Positions 1-9,022 of a stretch of DNA of 64,000 bases are shown piece by piece (positions within the stretch are counted from its first letter, which is position 1; the number at the start of each line of letters is the position of its first letter). Below the pieces are notes generated by a model. That model worked only from the letters and a program-made list of their open reading frames with translations. It did no database searches and was not told the origin of the DNA. This stretch comes from CAWAVN01 sp963844315 (GTDB lineage: Bacteria > Planctomycetota > Planctomycetia > Planctomycetales > Planctomycetaceae). The translations under genes and the position numbers were made by a program. Location: contig CAWJOC010000043.1 in the NCBI GenBank assembly GCA_963844315.1, positions 1 to 64,000 on the forward strand. Reading direction: 5' to 3'.

Positions 1-1259
1 GCCAAACCCAATCCCCATCGCCCGCCACGTCGGGCGGATGGACGAACGATCCCAACCGGCCCCCGTCCCAATTGCCCTTCGGCCAGATTCCCGCCGTTTC
101 GGGAACCGGCCACACCGCGAGTTACATGCCGGGAACTTCCAATCAAAACGATTCGGGCCAGGGCGTTTATCGGGATGCCGCGATGCCTCCGCGAATCCAA
201 CCACCGCCCGGCGGAGCACAATCCCCTGTGGGTCATGGTCGCGAAATGAATCAGGAGATGTCCTTGGCTCCGCGGGCCTCGTCGCAGAACGCGCGGGTTC
301 CCACCGATTACAACCCCCAATCTCCGCCTGTCCCTAATTATCAGACCCAAAACGGTGATCCCTTCGCGGCAGGCAACTCGCCGTCCGTTCGCACGGCCAG
401 CAGCAATCCGAACCAACCACTGCCAGGCGTTGCGAACCCGAACGATTTTGGCGATGCCTTCCCTCCTCTCGGCGGCGCGGAAACGGACGGCTTTCCTTCC
501 TCGGCGATCCCCGCGAACTCCGGAGATTTGGCCCGCTTGATCGACTCTTTGGAAGCCGAACTGAAAGACATGCGGTTCGCCGAGCAGATTGAACCGGCCC
601 AGAAGACCGCCTTCTTGCAGAAACACGTTTACCTCCGAATGCTGTATTTGATGGCCGGTCAGGAAGCCCGCGCGGTGACGGCGATTCCGGACATTCCTCC
701 CGCCGACCAGGAATTCTGGCAGCAGACGTTCTGGGCGATGTCGAATTATTTCGATGTCAATGCAATGCCCGACAGCGAATACCGGGCCACGCAGACCATC
801 GCCCAATTGCGGACGGCGATTCAAAAGCTGCAAGAGAATGCGCGGCTCGAACTGCGGAACGTGGCCTTCTGCCACAAGATCTCAAGCTTCGGAAACTTCG
901 ACCGCTTCCCGCAGGATGAGTTCGGCCCCGGCCAGCCCGTTTTGGTCTATGCCGAGGTCGTGAATTTCAAAAGCAAACCCGCCTCCCTCCCGCAGAAACC
1001 CAACGACACGCTGTACCGCACGCAGCTCAAATCGTCGGTTGAGATTCACCGCTTGGGACCAACGGGCGAGTTGGTGGAGCGGTTCGATTTCGAGCCGACC
1101 GAAGACTATTGCCACAACCATCGCCGGGATTATTTCCACAGCTACGAGTTCACGATTCCCCAACGCATTTCGCTGGGACCGCACGTGATGACGCTCACTG
1201 TGGAAGACCAACTCAGCCGAAAAATCGCGACCTACCGCCTGAACTTCATGGTGAAATAG
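1..1259 (+). CDS. C-terminal part of a planctomycete hypothetical protein (5' end outside window)
   Basis: The reading frame is open from the first bases of the window to a TAG stop, so the gene starts upstream and the TTG at 72 is not a convincing start. The first ~170 visible residues are Pro, Gln, Asn and Ser rich and look disordered. The last ~230 are folded: a helical stretch (YLRMLYLMAGQ, FWQQTFWAMSNYFD) followed by a beta-rich end (VLVYAEVVNFKS, SSVEIHRLGPTG, PHVMTLTVEDQLS) that resembles an Ig-like or transport-associated beta sandwich. I recognise the general form from planctomycete genomes but no named family, and no catalytic motif is visible. Function unknown; the disordered N-terminus and beta-sandwich end would suit a cell-envelope or scaffold role, which is inference. 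Confidence 0.75.
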   Translation, partial: QTQSPSPATSGGWTNDPNRPPSQLPFGQIPAVSGTGHTASYMPGTSNQNDSGQGVYRDAAMPPRIQPPPGGAQSPVGHGREMNQEMSLAPRASSQNARVPTDYNPQSPPVPNYQTQNGDPFAAGNSPSVRTASSNPNQPLPGVANPNDFGDAFPPLGGAETDGFPSSAIPANSGDLARLIDSLEAELKDMRFAEQIEPAQKTAFLQKHVYLRMLYLMAGQEARAVTAIPDIPPADQEFWQQTFWAMSNYFDVNAMPDSEYRATQTIAQLRTAIQKLQENARLELRNVAFCHKISSFGNFDRFPQDEFGPGQPVLVYAEVVNFKSKPASLPQKPNDTLYRTQLKSSVEIHRLGPTGELVERFDFEPTEDYCHNHRRDYFHSYEFTIPQRISLGPHVMTLTVEDQLSRKIATYRLNFMVK

Positions 1260-1281
1260 CAAAGCCGCTTGGCAGTATTCC

Positions 1282-1630
1282 TTTTAGCCCGAAGCGGCAG
1301 CGAGGGGAAATTTTGTCCTTCGCTGGCGCTTTTTGAAGTTGCACGAGCTTGGTTTTCCGCCCCGAAGGGGCACCACAAATCAGCCCAGGGCAGAGCGCAT
1401 GCCGCCCTGGGTTTGGTCCCAAATCCATCGCCAAGCCCTGAAAGGGCGATACAAGACTCTCGCGATGATTTGTTCCGCCCTTTCAGGGCTTGGAAGTTGT
1501 TGGGTCATCTTTATCCCAGGGCGGCACTTGTGGCGAAGCGCCACTTCATTCTGCCCTGGGCTGTTCTGTTAAGCCCCTTCGGGGCAAATTGAGGCATCAT
1601 CGCAACGATAAAACTGGCGCTTCGGGCTAA
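1282..1630. repeat. Nested quasi-palindromic intergenic element (~350 bp)
   Basis: Four nested inverted repeats share one centre. The outer pair is TTAGCCCGAAGCG (1284-1296) with CGCTTCGGGCTAA (1618-1630). Inside are GCCCCGAAGGGGC (1359-1371) with GCCCCTTCGGGGC (1573-1585), CAGCCCAGGGCAGA (1381-1394) with TCTGCCCTGGGCTG (1550-1563), and a perfect 18-bp pair at 1431-1448 and 1476-1493 (CCAAGCCCTGAAAGGGCG and its complement). The apparent ORFs here are by-products of the GC-rich repeat. It fills the gap between the first gene and phoH and looks like a REP or MITE-type mobile repeat. Confidence 0.8.
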
Positions 1631-1849
1631 TGGCGTTTGTCGCCCTAACTCCCATTGCGTTAAGAACTTCGATTCATGCAATATAGAACATTTGTTCAAA
1701 ATTGGAGTTTGCAACTGTTTTCGGAGGCGCGTGGGAGATAGAATGGATATTTGGTCAACGTGACTGAAGTGTTTGACCGAGCCGCTTGATCCATACTGCT
1801 TTGATGACCAACCATCAAAAACCTGAGTAAGATTAAGATCACCACCTTC

Positions 1850-2822
1850 ATGACCGACTCCACAATTACGTTTTCCAACCATAATCAGATTTTGGATTTG
1901 TTCGGCGCTCAAGACCGGCATCTCAAGCAGATTCGCGATGCGGTCGGCGTGGAGGTCGTGGTCCGGGGGGATGAAATCCAACTCCACGGCGAGGATGAAC
2001 AAATCCGCCAGGGCTTGGACGTGTTCCTGGAGCTGAAGGTCCTCTTGGATAAGAAGGGCCAGATCAAGGAAGACGACGTGACCCGCGCTATCCGGCAAGT
2101 CGTCGGTCTGCCGGAGGAACAAGGCGAACTGAAAGTCCAAGCGATTGACGTGTTCGAGCGGGCGAAGAAGGTGCATCCCCGAACGCCCGGCCAGGCCGAG
2201 TACGTGCAGACGATCCAGAAAAACGATCTGGTGTTTTGCTTTGGTCCGGCGGGATGCGGGAAAACTTACTTGGCGGTGGCGATGGGGATCCATGCCCTCC
2301 GCACCGAGCGCGGTCCGCAAAATCGTTTTAGTCCGCCCCGCCGTCGAAGCCGGTGAAAGGCTGGGATTCCTCCCCGGCGACATGCTGGCGAAAGTCAATC
2401 CGTACCTGCGGCCGTTGCTCGATGCCTTGCACGACATCCTCGACTATGAGCAGGTCAAACGCTATATGGAGAACGATGTGATCGAAATCGTGCCCCTCGC
2501 GTTCATGCGGGGCCGCACGCTGAACGAAACGTTCATCATTCTGGACGAAGGACAAAACACCACCATCACGCAGATGAAGATGTTCTTGACACGCATGGGA
2601 ACGGACTCCAAGATTGTGGTCACCGGCGACATCACCCAATTGGACCTGCCTCATCAAACGCCCAGCGGGATGACGGACGCCGTCCGCCGGCTCAATGGCA
2701 TCGATGGGGTCGGCGTGACGGAATTGACCGGCCGGGACATCGTCAGGCACCGCCTGGTCCGGGAAATCGTGAAAGCCTACGACGAGACCAACGTCCGAAC
2801 CAGCAAGGTGCGGAAGAAGTAA
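1850..2822 (+). CDS. phoH: PhoH family P-loop ATPase (one frameshift)
   Basis: PhoH-type nucleotide-binding protein of ~323 residues, thought to act in RNA metabolism with ribosome-associated factors. The first frame (ATG 1850) carries an N-terminal region and the Walker A GPAGCGKT at residues 132-139. The second frame carries KIVLVRPAVEAGE, the PhoH segment around MRGRTLNETF, Walker B FIILDEGQN and GDITQLDLP. The frames join if one base is removed near 2311-2314 (GAGCGCGGTCCGC), giving a normal-length PhoH, so this is probably a sequencing indel rather than a dead gene. It is followed by the 7TM-HD gene, the usual phoH neighbour, but ybeY, which often comes next, is not seen. Confidence 0.9.
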
Positions 2823-2825
2823 CCA

Positions 2826-2863
2826 GAGAGGCTGTAGGCTATAGACTGTAGGCTGTAGGAAGA
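2826..2863. repeat. 38-bp intergenic repeat, copy 1
   Basis: Starts 4 bp after the phoH stop. It contains two related units, GGCTGTAGGCTATAGACTG and TAGGCTGTAGGAAGA. The same 38 bases recur at 8859-8896, again immediately after a stop codon (DUF1800). Confidence 0.85.
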
Positions 2864-2957
2864 CAAAGAGTTCCCAAATTCCATAGCCACTGACAAACCA
2901 ATTTCAAAGGACGAATTTTCCAGGACAAGGAGTCCCAGCCTCGGTATAGAGGCAATT

Positions 2958-5293
2958 ATGCCGTTGTTCGCCCCCAAAAAAACGCGGACAGCCCGAGCGG
3001 CCACGTTAAAGCCGGCCTCAAAGGCCACGCGCTGGTTTCAGATCACCTTCCGCAACCGCGAAACGCTCTTGCGCTTGGGACTTTGCGCGCTGTCGATTCT
3101 GCTTTTGCTGCTGGCGGTGCAGGCGTGGCAGGCTCCGTTTACCTACCGCTTGGGCGACCAGACCAGCCAAGGCATCACGGCCAAGGTCCCATTCCGCCAT
3201 CCCAACCGCTTCAAGACCGAGCAAGCCCGCCTCGAAGCCGAGGCGAAGGTGTATCCCATCTTCGTCAATAACCCCCAGGAACTGGACACGCTGGCCGCGG
3301 AACTTCGCAGCAGCCTGGCCGACATTGCCAAGGCCAAAAACGTCGAGGACTTGCAGCCGGAAGCGCTCAACTTGTTCGGGCTGAATGTCCCAGGCAATCC
3401 GCAGGACATGCACACCGAGTTCTCCACGCTCAAGGCTTTGGTCGCCAAGGAAGACAACGTCGAGGGCAACCGGATTGACGAGTTGGCAAACGATTTCTCG
3501 CGGCTGATTGAACCGCTCAAGAAGCGCGGAATCATGGACCCGGCGGACATGGTCGAGACCGGCATCGCGCTCGAAACGCAAATCACCATCCAACGCGAAG
3601 GCAACCCCGCCGAATGGGACGTCGTTCTTGCCGGAAACGTGTTGATGGACGAACTCGTTCAAGACACTGGGTCGCTGATGGCGTCGATCCACAAGGAATA
3701 TCCCGAACTGGTTCCGCTGAAAACGTATCTCAAGCGCTGGCTCTTGAGCAAATCGCTGGTGACACTGCGCTACGACGAGGACCGCACGCGCTTCGAGCGC
3801 AGCGAAGCCCGCAATTCCGCCGAGGAGCAATTCGACGAGTATCACAGAAACGATATTCTCGTCGAGCCAAGCCTGCCCAGCGATCCCGACAAGGGACGGA
3901 TCGACGAGGAACGCCTGGCCGTGCTCATGTCGCAATACGATGAGATGCGCCGCCTGGCCACGACCACGCAAAAGTCCATCCGATTTGCCGCCGTGGGGCT
4001 GATGCTTTCGGTGCTGTTTGCCTTGAACGGGCTGTATCTGGTGCGAAGCCAGCCGGAGATCGCCTACAGCGTTCGGCGGTTGGGAGTGTTTTTGGGCGTA
4101 GTCGTGCTGGCGGTTGCCGTGGGGCGGTGGGTCTCGTTCGATCCCTGGCGGGCCGAGATCATCCCCTTGATGGCGGTGGCCATGGTGTTCGCCATCGCCT
4201 ATAACCAGGTGCTGGCCACGCTGACGGCGCTTCTCCTTGTGCCTGGTCATCACGCTGTCCACGCGGGCGGACCTTGGCCAGTTCGTGGTCCTCTTGAGCG
4301 TCGCGGCGGTCTCGATTTTGACCCTCTCGCAAATCCCGTCGCGGTCCACGCTGATCAAGGTCGGCTTCTGGTCGGCCCTGGTGTATTTCCTGGTGTCTTA
4401 TGGGCAAGGGATCATCCAGACCCAAGCCTTCACCAATCCCTGGGCCGATTCCCACTTGCTTCTGTCCAGCCTCCGCGGCGCGGGCTGGTGCCTGGTCGCG
4501 GGCTATCTGGTCGCGGGCAGCTTGCCGTTTATCGAATCCACCTTCGGCGTGGTGACGGACATCAGCCTGCTCGAAATGAGCGACGTTTCGCATCCGCTGT
4601 TGACGCAACTGGTGCAGCGCGCTCCGGGGACTTACAACCACTCCATGACCGTGGCCTCCATCGGCGAGGCGGCGGCGGAAGCCATCGGAGCCAACGGGCT
4701 TTTAGTCCGGGTCGGGGCGTACTTCCACGACATCGGCAAGATGCTCAAACCGCAATACTTTATCGAGAACATCAAGAAAGGCGACGAAAGCAAGCACGAG
4801 CAGCTCGCCCCCGCCATGAGCACGCTGATCATCATCGGCCACGTCAAGGACGGCGTGGATTTGGCCCGAAGCAGCACAACCTGCCCCAGGCAGATTATCG
4901 ACTTCATCGAGCAGCACCACGGCACGACCTTGGTCGAGTATTTCTATAACGCCGCCACCAAGCAGGCCGACCGACCACCCGGACCACCGCACCGATGCGG
5001 ACGAGTCGCTGTTCCGCTATCCCGGTCCGAAACCCCAGACCCGCGAAGCCGGGGTGATGATGCTCGCCGACGCCGTGGAAAGCGCGAGCCGGACTTTAAG
5101 CGAGCCCACGCCCGCGAGCATCGAAAACCTGGTCCACAAGATCGCGCTCAAAAAACTGCTCGACGGCCAGTTCGATGAATGCTCGCTGAAACTCAGCGAG
5201 ATTCACACGGTCGAAGAATCCCTCATCAAATCGCTGATCGGGATTTATCACGGCCGCATCAAATACCCCGAACAGCAACGCTCGGCCTCGTAA
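2958..5293 (+). CDS. 7TM receptor with intracellular HD phosphohydrolase (PgpH/YqfF type), two frameshifts
   Basis: Membrane-bound HD-domain protein. In the family, PgpH degrades cyclic di-AMP; the substrate here is inferred. The order is a short cytoplasmic N-terminus, one membrane helix (LGLCALSILLLLLAVQAW), a ~300-residue extracytoplasmic 7TM-HDED region, a bundle of hydrophobic helices from about 3985, then the HD domain with GTYNHSMTV, YFHDIGKM, a conserved His in IIGHVKDG and EQHHGT. Three frames are needed. They join by removing one base near 4236 (TTCTCCTTGTGC) and one near 4971 (GCCGACCGACC), giving a continuous protein of ~777 residues ending HGRIKYPEQ. ATG 2958 is the only start preceding the first helix. 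Both shifts sit in C-rich tracts and look like assembly indels. Confidence 0.9.
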
Positions 5294-5328
5294 GCATCCG
5301 TGCGGAAATGAGTGACCGCAGTGATTTC

Positions 5329-5385
5329 AAAGAGCCGTGCATGAAGTAAGCGGTTTACGGCCGCTTACTTCGTGCGCGGCTCTTT
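5329..5385 (+). terminator. Strong hairpin after the 7TM-HD gene (repeat family member)
   Basis: AAAGAGCCGTGC...AAGTAAGCGG (5329-5353) pairs with CCGCTTACTT...GCGGCTCTTT (5361-5385), a ~25-bp stem with a 7-nt loop and few mismatches. It lies 36 bp after the stop and probably terminates transcription. A related hairpin is found at 19704-19758, so it also behaves as a dispersed repeat. Confidence 0.6.
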
Positions 5386-5502
5386 GGGAATACATGGACT
5401 AGCGGAGGAATTCTTGAAATTCTGAAACTCTGCCCGCCGGATCCGAGTATGATTGAGCGGCCAAGCACCTCCTCGGAAATTCGCGGGATGATGAGGTTCA
5501 AC

Positions 5503-7260
5503 ATGAAACGCATGGGTTGGCCCGACTTGCTGCGGGCGGGCACAGCGGGCAGGGTTTTGATTTTTCTGGGGATGGTTTTACCCCTTTCCCTACGGGCGGA
5601 AGAGGCCCGCGAACGGGAACTTTTGCACCCAGACGCCGTGTTCGTGCTGGAAGTGCAAAAGCCTTTGGACTGGGCCAAACATCCGCTGTTGAACCAGGTG
5701 TACTCGGCGGTGACGGAATCCCGGCAACTCAAGTCGGTCCTGGAAACGCCGGAATTTCAGCGCGTTCTGGCCGCCAGGGATTTTCTCCAGACTGCCAGCG
5801 GCCAGGAGTGGGACAAGGCCCTTTCGCAAATGACGGCGGGCGGCGTTTGGCTGGGTGTAACTCCCAAACCCAACGAACGGGCGACCCTCATCATCTCGGC
5901 GGCCAATCCCGATGTGTGGACTCAATTGGAGTCCGCTCTCCTCAGCACGCTCAAATCCCTGGGCCAAGAGCCGCCTCCATCTGAAACCTACCGGGACATT
6001 AAAAGCTACCGGGTGGAGAAATCGTTCATCGCGGTGGTGGGCCATCGGCTGGTGGCCGCCTCACACGAAGCCGACCTGAAACGCATGATTGATGAACTCT
6101 TGAAACAACCCGCCACAGGGCCAATGGCCGCCGAAGCGCAGCCGTCCTTCACGCTCATGGTGGATTGGAAAACCGTCCGCAAACTGCCCGGTCTAGCGAA
6201 GGCTTACGAACGTCCCTCCAGCGATGCCGCTCAGGTCGCGATCTTCGGCGGTTGGTTGGATGTTTTGGGGTCCACCGAGCGTTTGACCGCCAGCCTCTCC
6301 TGGCCCGAAAAATCCAGCGAGATCCTTTTGAACCTCACCGCCAGCCCCGTCGATGCCGATGCCCCGCTCGCCGGGTTTTTCGCGCAAAGCCCCAGCGATG
6401 CGCTGGCCCCATTCTTAGATCCGCCGGGCACGATTTACAGTGCTAGTTGGTTTCGCGACTACCGGGCACTTTGGGACCATCGGGCGGATGTGCTGACCGA
6501 AGAGTCGGTCCAGAAAATGGAAAAAGGCGACAGCGATGTCCGGCAGCAGTTTTCGGTGTTCGGCGTGGCCTTCACGCCCAGCGAACTGTTTAAGGCACTG
6601 GGCACGGAATTTCGCGTCGTCCTGGCCCGTTCGGAGAAAACCGAATACCGGGTGGAACTCGAAAACCGTTTGCCCGCCGCGGCGCTGTGCGTTTCGCTGC
6701 GGGATGAGGAGGCGTTTTTGAAGCAAGCCGAACCGCTCTCGCGAGCCATTGGATTGCTCACCGCCTTTGGTGAAGTCAAGATGCTCACCAAAACCACCGA
6801 GCACGCTAAGGCCCAACTCAAGGGGCTTTGGTTCCGCGATGATGAAAAAGCCGCGGGAGAGGGCAACCGCGTCCGGTACAACTTCAACCCAACCTGGACC
6901 GTGGCCCGCGAGCATTTCATTATGGGTTCCACGCGGGACATCGTCGCCAAGGTGATCGATGAACTCGACCGCCAAATGGCCCTGCCCGAAAGCGCATTGG
7001 AAACCGCCCTCATCTCCCGCCGGATCACCGACCGGCAAGTGCTGTCCTTCACGGAGTTTGGAATCGCCCTCGTGGATTTCCGCGAAGCGATTCTGGCAGG
7101 CACGGCTTTGAGACGCGGGTTCCCTTTGCCCGAAGCCATCACCGAATTCGAGTTCGGAAAAGATGCCATCAGCGCCTTGGGCCGCCTGACCACGGAAGCC
7201 GCCTTCACCGAACAGGGCTTTGAGTACCAGATCAAACTTCACTCAGAAACTGTCCCATAA
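5503..7260 (+). CDS. Secreted hypothetical protein, 585 aa
   Basis: The frame is open from 5449, but the ATG at 5503 places a typical signal peptide at the start (MKRMGWPDLLRAG, a hydrophobic core LIFLGMVLPLSL, then RAEEA), so I prefer it. The mature protein begins with HPDAVFVLEVQKP, then long alternating alpha and beta segments without Cys or metal motifs. It resembles the group of large planctomycete periplasmic proteins (DUF3352-like) whose start reads as PADAxxVLxVxDP; this is a weak resemblance. No enzymatic residue can be named. It stands alone between two hairpin repeats. Confidence 0.75.
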   Translation: MKRMGWPDLLRAGTAGRVLIFLGMVLPLSLRAEEARERELLHPDAVFVLEVQKPLDWAKHPLLNQVYSAVTESRQLKSVLETPEFQRVLAARDFLQTASGQEWDKALSQMTAGGVWLGVTPKPNERATLIISAANPDVWTQLESALLSTLKSLGQEPPPSETYRDIKSYRVEKSFIAVVGHRLVAASHEADLKRMIDELLKQPATGPMAAEAQPSFTLMVDWKTVRKLPGLAKAYERPSSDAAQVAIFGGWLDVLGSTERLTASLSWPEKSSEILLNLTASPVDADAPLAGFFAQSPSDALAPFLDPPGTIYSASWFRDYRALWDHRADVLTEESVQKMEKGDSDVRQQFSVFGVAFTPSELFKALGTEFRVVLARSEKTEYRVELENRLPAAALCVSLRDEEAFLKQAEPLSRAIGLLTAFGEVKMLTKTTEHAKAQLKGLWFRDDEKAAGEGNRVRYNFNPTWTVAREHFIMGSTRDIVAKVIDELDRQMALPESALETALISRRITDRQVLSFTEFGIALVDFREAILAGTALRRGFPLPEAITEFEFGKDAISALGRLTTEAAFTEQGFEYQIKLHSETVP

Positions 7261-7268
7261 GGTAAAAA

Positions 7269-7348
7269 TGAGCGGCACGGCGCTAGCCGCCGGTCGAGCC
7301 AAGAGCACGCAGACTGACACAGACCGGCGGCTAGCGCCGTGCCGCTCA
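7269..7348. repeat. Perfect 27-bp inverted repeat (dispersed hairpin)
   Basis: TGAGCGGCACGGCGCTAGCC.. at 7269-7295 is exactly complementary to 7322-7348 with a 26-bp loop. It lies 8 bp after the stop of the secreted protein and 107 bp before DUF1800. It may terminate transcription, but its perfect symmetry suggests a mobile repeat; no second copy is seen in this window. Confidence 0.8.
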
Positions 7349-7455
7349 GATCAATCCAGGTTATGGGACAGTTTCGAAGAGATCCGCGACGAAGAAAGAG
7401 GGGGAGTTAGAAATCCCAGGACTGAAAACTGAAAACCGAAAACTGAAAACCATTT

Positions 7456-8860
7456 ATGAACGCGCAAAAGGCTTTCGACCGCTTTCGTCCCGGAACCGCT
7501 TGGCAGGCGTATTTTCCCAACGGCACCAATCCCTGGAACGCCGAGAAGGTCGCCCATCTCTACCGCCGGGCGGCGTTCGGCGCGAATTGGGACGAGATCC
7601 AGCAAGGTGTCGCCGCTTCGCCGCGTGAGATGGTTTCGTCACTGCTCAACGGCGGAGCCAATCAAGACCAGTTCGCCGAGGAGGCCGATAAGCTGGCCGA
7701 GGGAGCCATCGAGAACGGCGACCCCAACCGACTCAAGGCGGCGTGGCTGTACCGCATGACGTTCTCGCCGCACCCATTGGAAGAACGCCTCACGCTGTTC
7801 TGGCACAACCACTTCGCCACCTCGCAGGCCAAGGTGAATAGCCTGGCTTTGATGCAGCAGCAAAACACCATCTTCCGCAGGCATGCTCTGGGCCGGTTTG
7901 GGGCGATGGTCGAGGACATCATCTTCGATCCCGCGATGCTGATTTGGCTCGACGCCGGGACGAACCAGAAAGGCCAACCGAACGAAAATTTCGCCCGTGA
8001 GTTATTTGAACTCTTTACCTTGGGCGTGGGCAACTACACGGAACAGGACATCAAGGAAGCCGCCCGCGCGCTGACGGGTTGGACCCTCAAGGACGGCAAA
8101 GCCGAGTTCGACGTGAGCCGCCACGATCCCGGCGAAAAAACCATCCTCGGCCAAACCGGACGCTTCACGGCGGGGGATGTGGTGCGGATTGCCCTCAGCC
8201 AACCGGCCTGTGCGAAGTTTCTGGTGCGGAAACTGTTCCGCGAGTTCGTTAGTGAAACCGTGGAGCCGTCCCAAGACATGCTCGCCCCGCTCGTGGAAGG
8301 CTATCGGCTCCGCGATTATGACACCGCCTGGCTTGTGGAAACGATGCTTTCCAGTTGGGTGTTTTATTCGCCCGCTTCGATCCGGCAGAAGATCAAAAGC
8401 CCCGTGGATTTCGTGGTGGGGAACATCAGGAGTCTCGAAGGCCAGGCCAGCCCCCTCAAGATGGCCGAAGCCTGCGACCAGATGAGCCAAAGCCTGTTCC
8501 ATCCGCCCAGCGTCAAAGGTTGGGACGGCGGCACGGCATGGATCAATTCCAGCACGCTGCTCCACCGGCAGAACCTGGCGTTCGCTCTCAGCACGCCTCC
8601 CGACACCATCCACAACACCGACCCCGCGATTGGCGTACAAATATCAAATCCAAGGCAACATCGAATTGGTGCGGTTCTTCTTGGAACTCTTCCTGCAAAC
8701 CCCGGACCATGCAGCGCTTCCCGACCTTGTGGCCCATTTGGATCAAGAGAAAACCGAACTCATGAAAACCCCGTTCACTTCGCCCAAGGTCGCCGACGGT
8801 CTCCTCGCCCGCACCGCGGCGCATCTGGTGATGACGTTAGCCGAGATGCAACTCGCATGA
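7456..8860 (+). CDS. DUF1800 family protein (one frameshift)
   Basis: About 467 residues. DUF1800 proteins are paired with a DUF1501 protein in planctomycetes and related phyla; their biochemical role is not established. Diagnostic stretches are VAHLYRRAAFG near the N-terminus, LTLFWHNHFATS, ENFARELFELFTLGVGNYTE, EAARALTGW and SPASIRQKIKSPVDFVVG. The last ~75 residues (YKYQIQGNIELVRFFLELFL to the TGA at 8858) are in another frame; removing one base near 8629 (CCCGCGATTGGCG) restores one protein. No signal peptide is obvious. The DUF1501 gene follows on the same strand after a repeat and a hairpin. Confidence 0.9.
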
Positions 8861-8896
8861 GAGGCTGTAGGCTATAGACTGTAGGCTGTAGGAAGA
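8859..8896. repeat. 38-bp intergenic repeat, copy 2
   Basis: Identical to 2826-2863 and again overlapping or abutting a stop codon (TGA 8858-8860). Confidence 0.85.
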
Positions 8897-8906
8897 GACA
8901 CGAAAT

Positions 8907-8983
8907 GGGTGGCACGCCCTGAGGCTTTGCGAAGGGCGTGGCGAATGAAGACCACGCCCTTCGTTTCTCAGGGCGTGCCACCC
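8907..8983. repeat. Compound hairpin between DUF1800 and DUF1501
   Basis: GGGTGGCACGCCCTGAG (8907-8923) pairs with CTCAGGGCGTGCCACCC (8967-8983), and inside it GAAGGGCGTGG pairs with CCACGCCCTTC. The stem is long and nearly perfect. It lies in the 162-bp gap between two genes normally expressed together. Confidence 0.75.
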
Positions 8984-9022
8984 AAGACCGAACCCAAAAA
9001 ACAACTGATAAAGGATCAATCC

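Noticed and set aside
1269..1592. 107-codon frame within the nested palindrome
   Set aside because: Produced by the GC-rich inverted repeats; no homologous features.
1511..2437. 308-codon minus-strand frame over the start of phoH
   Set aside because: Shadow of phoH and of the palindrome; the PhoH motifs are on the plus strand.
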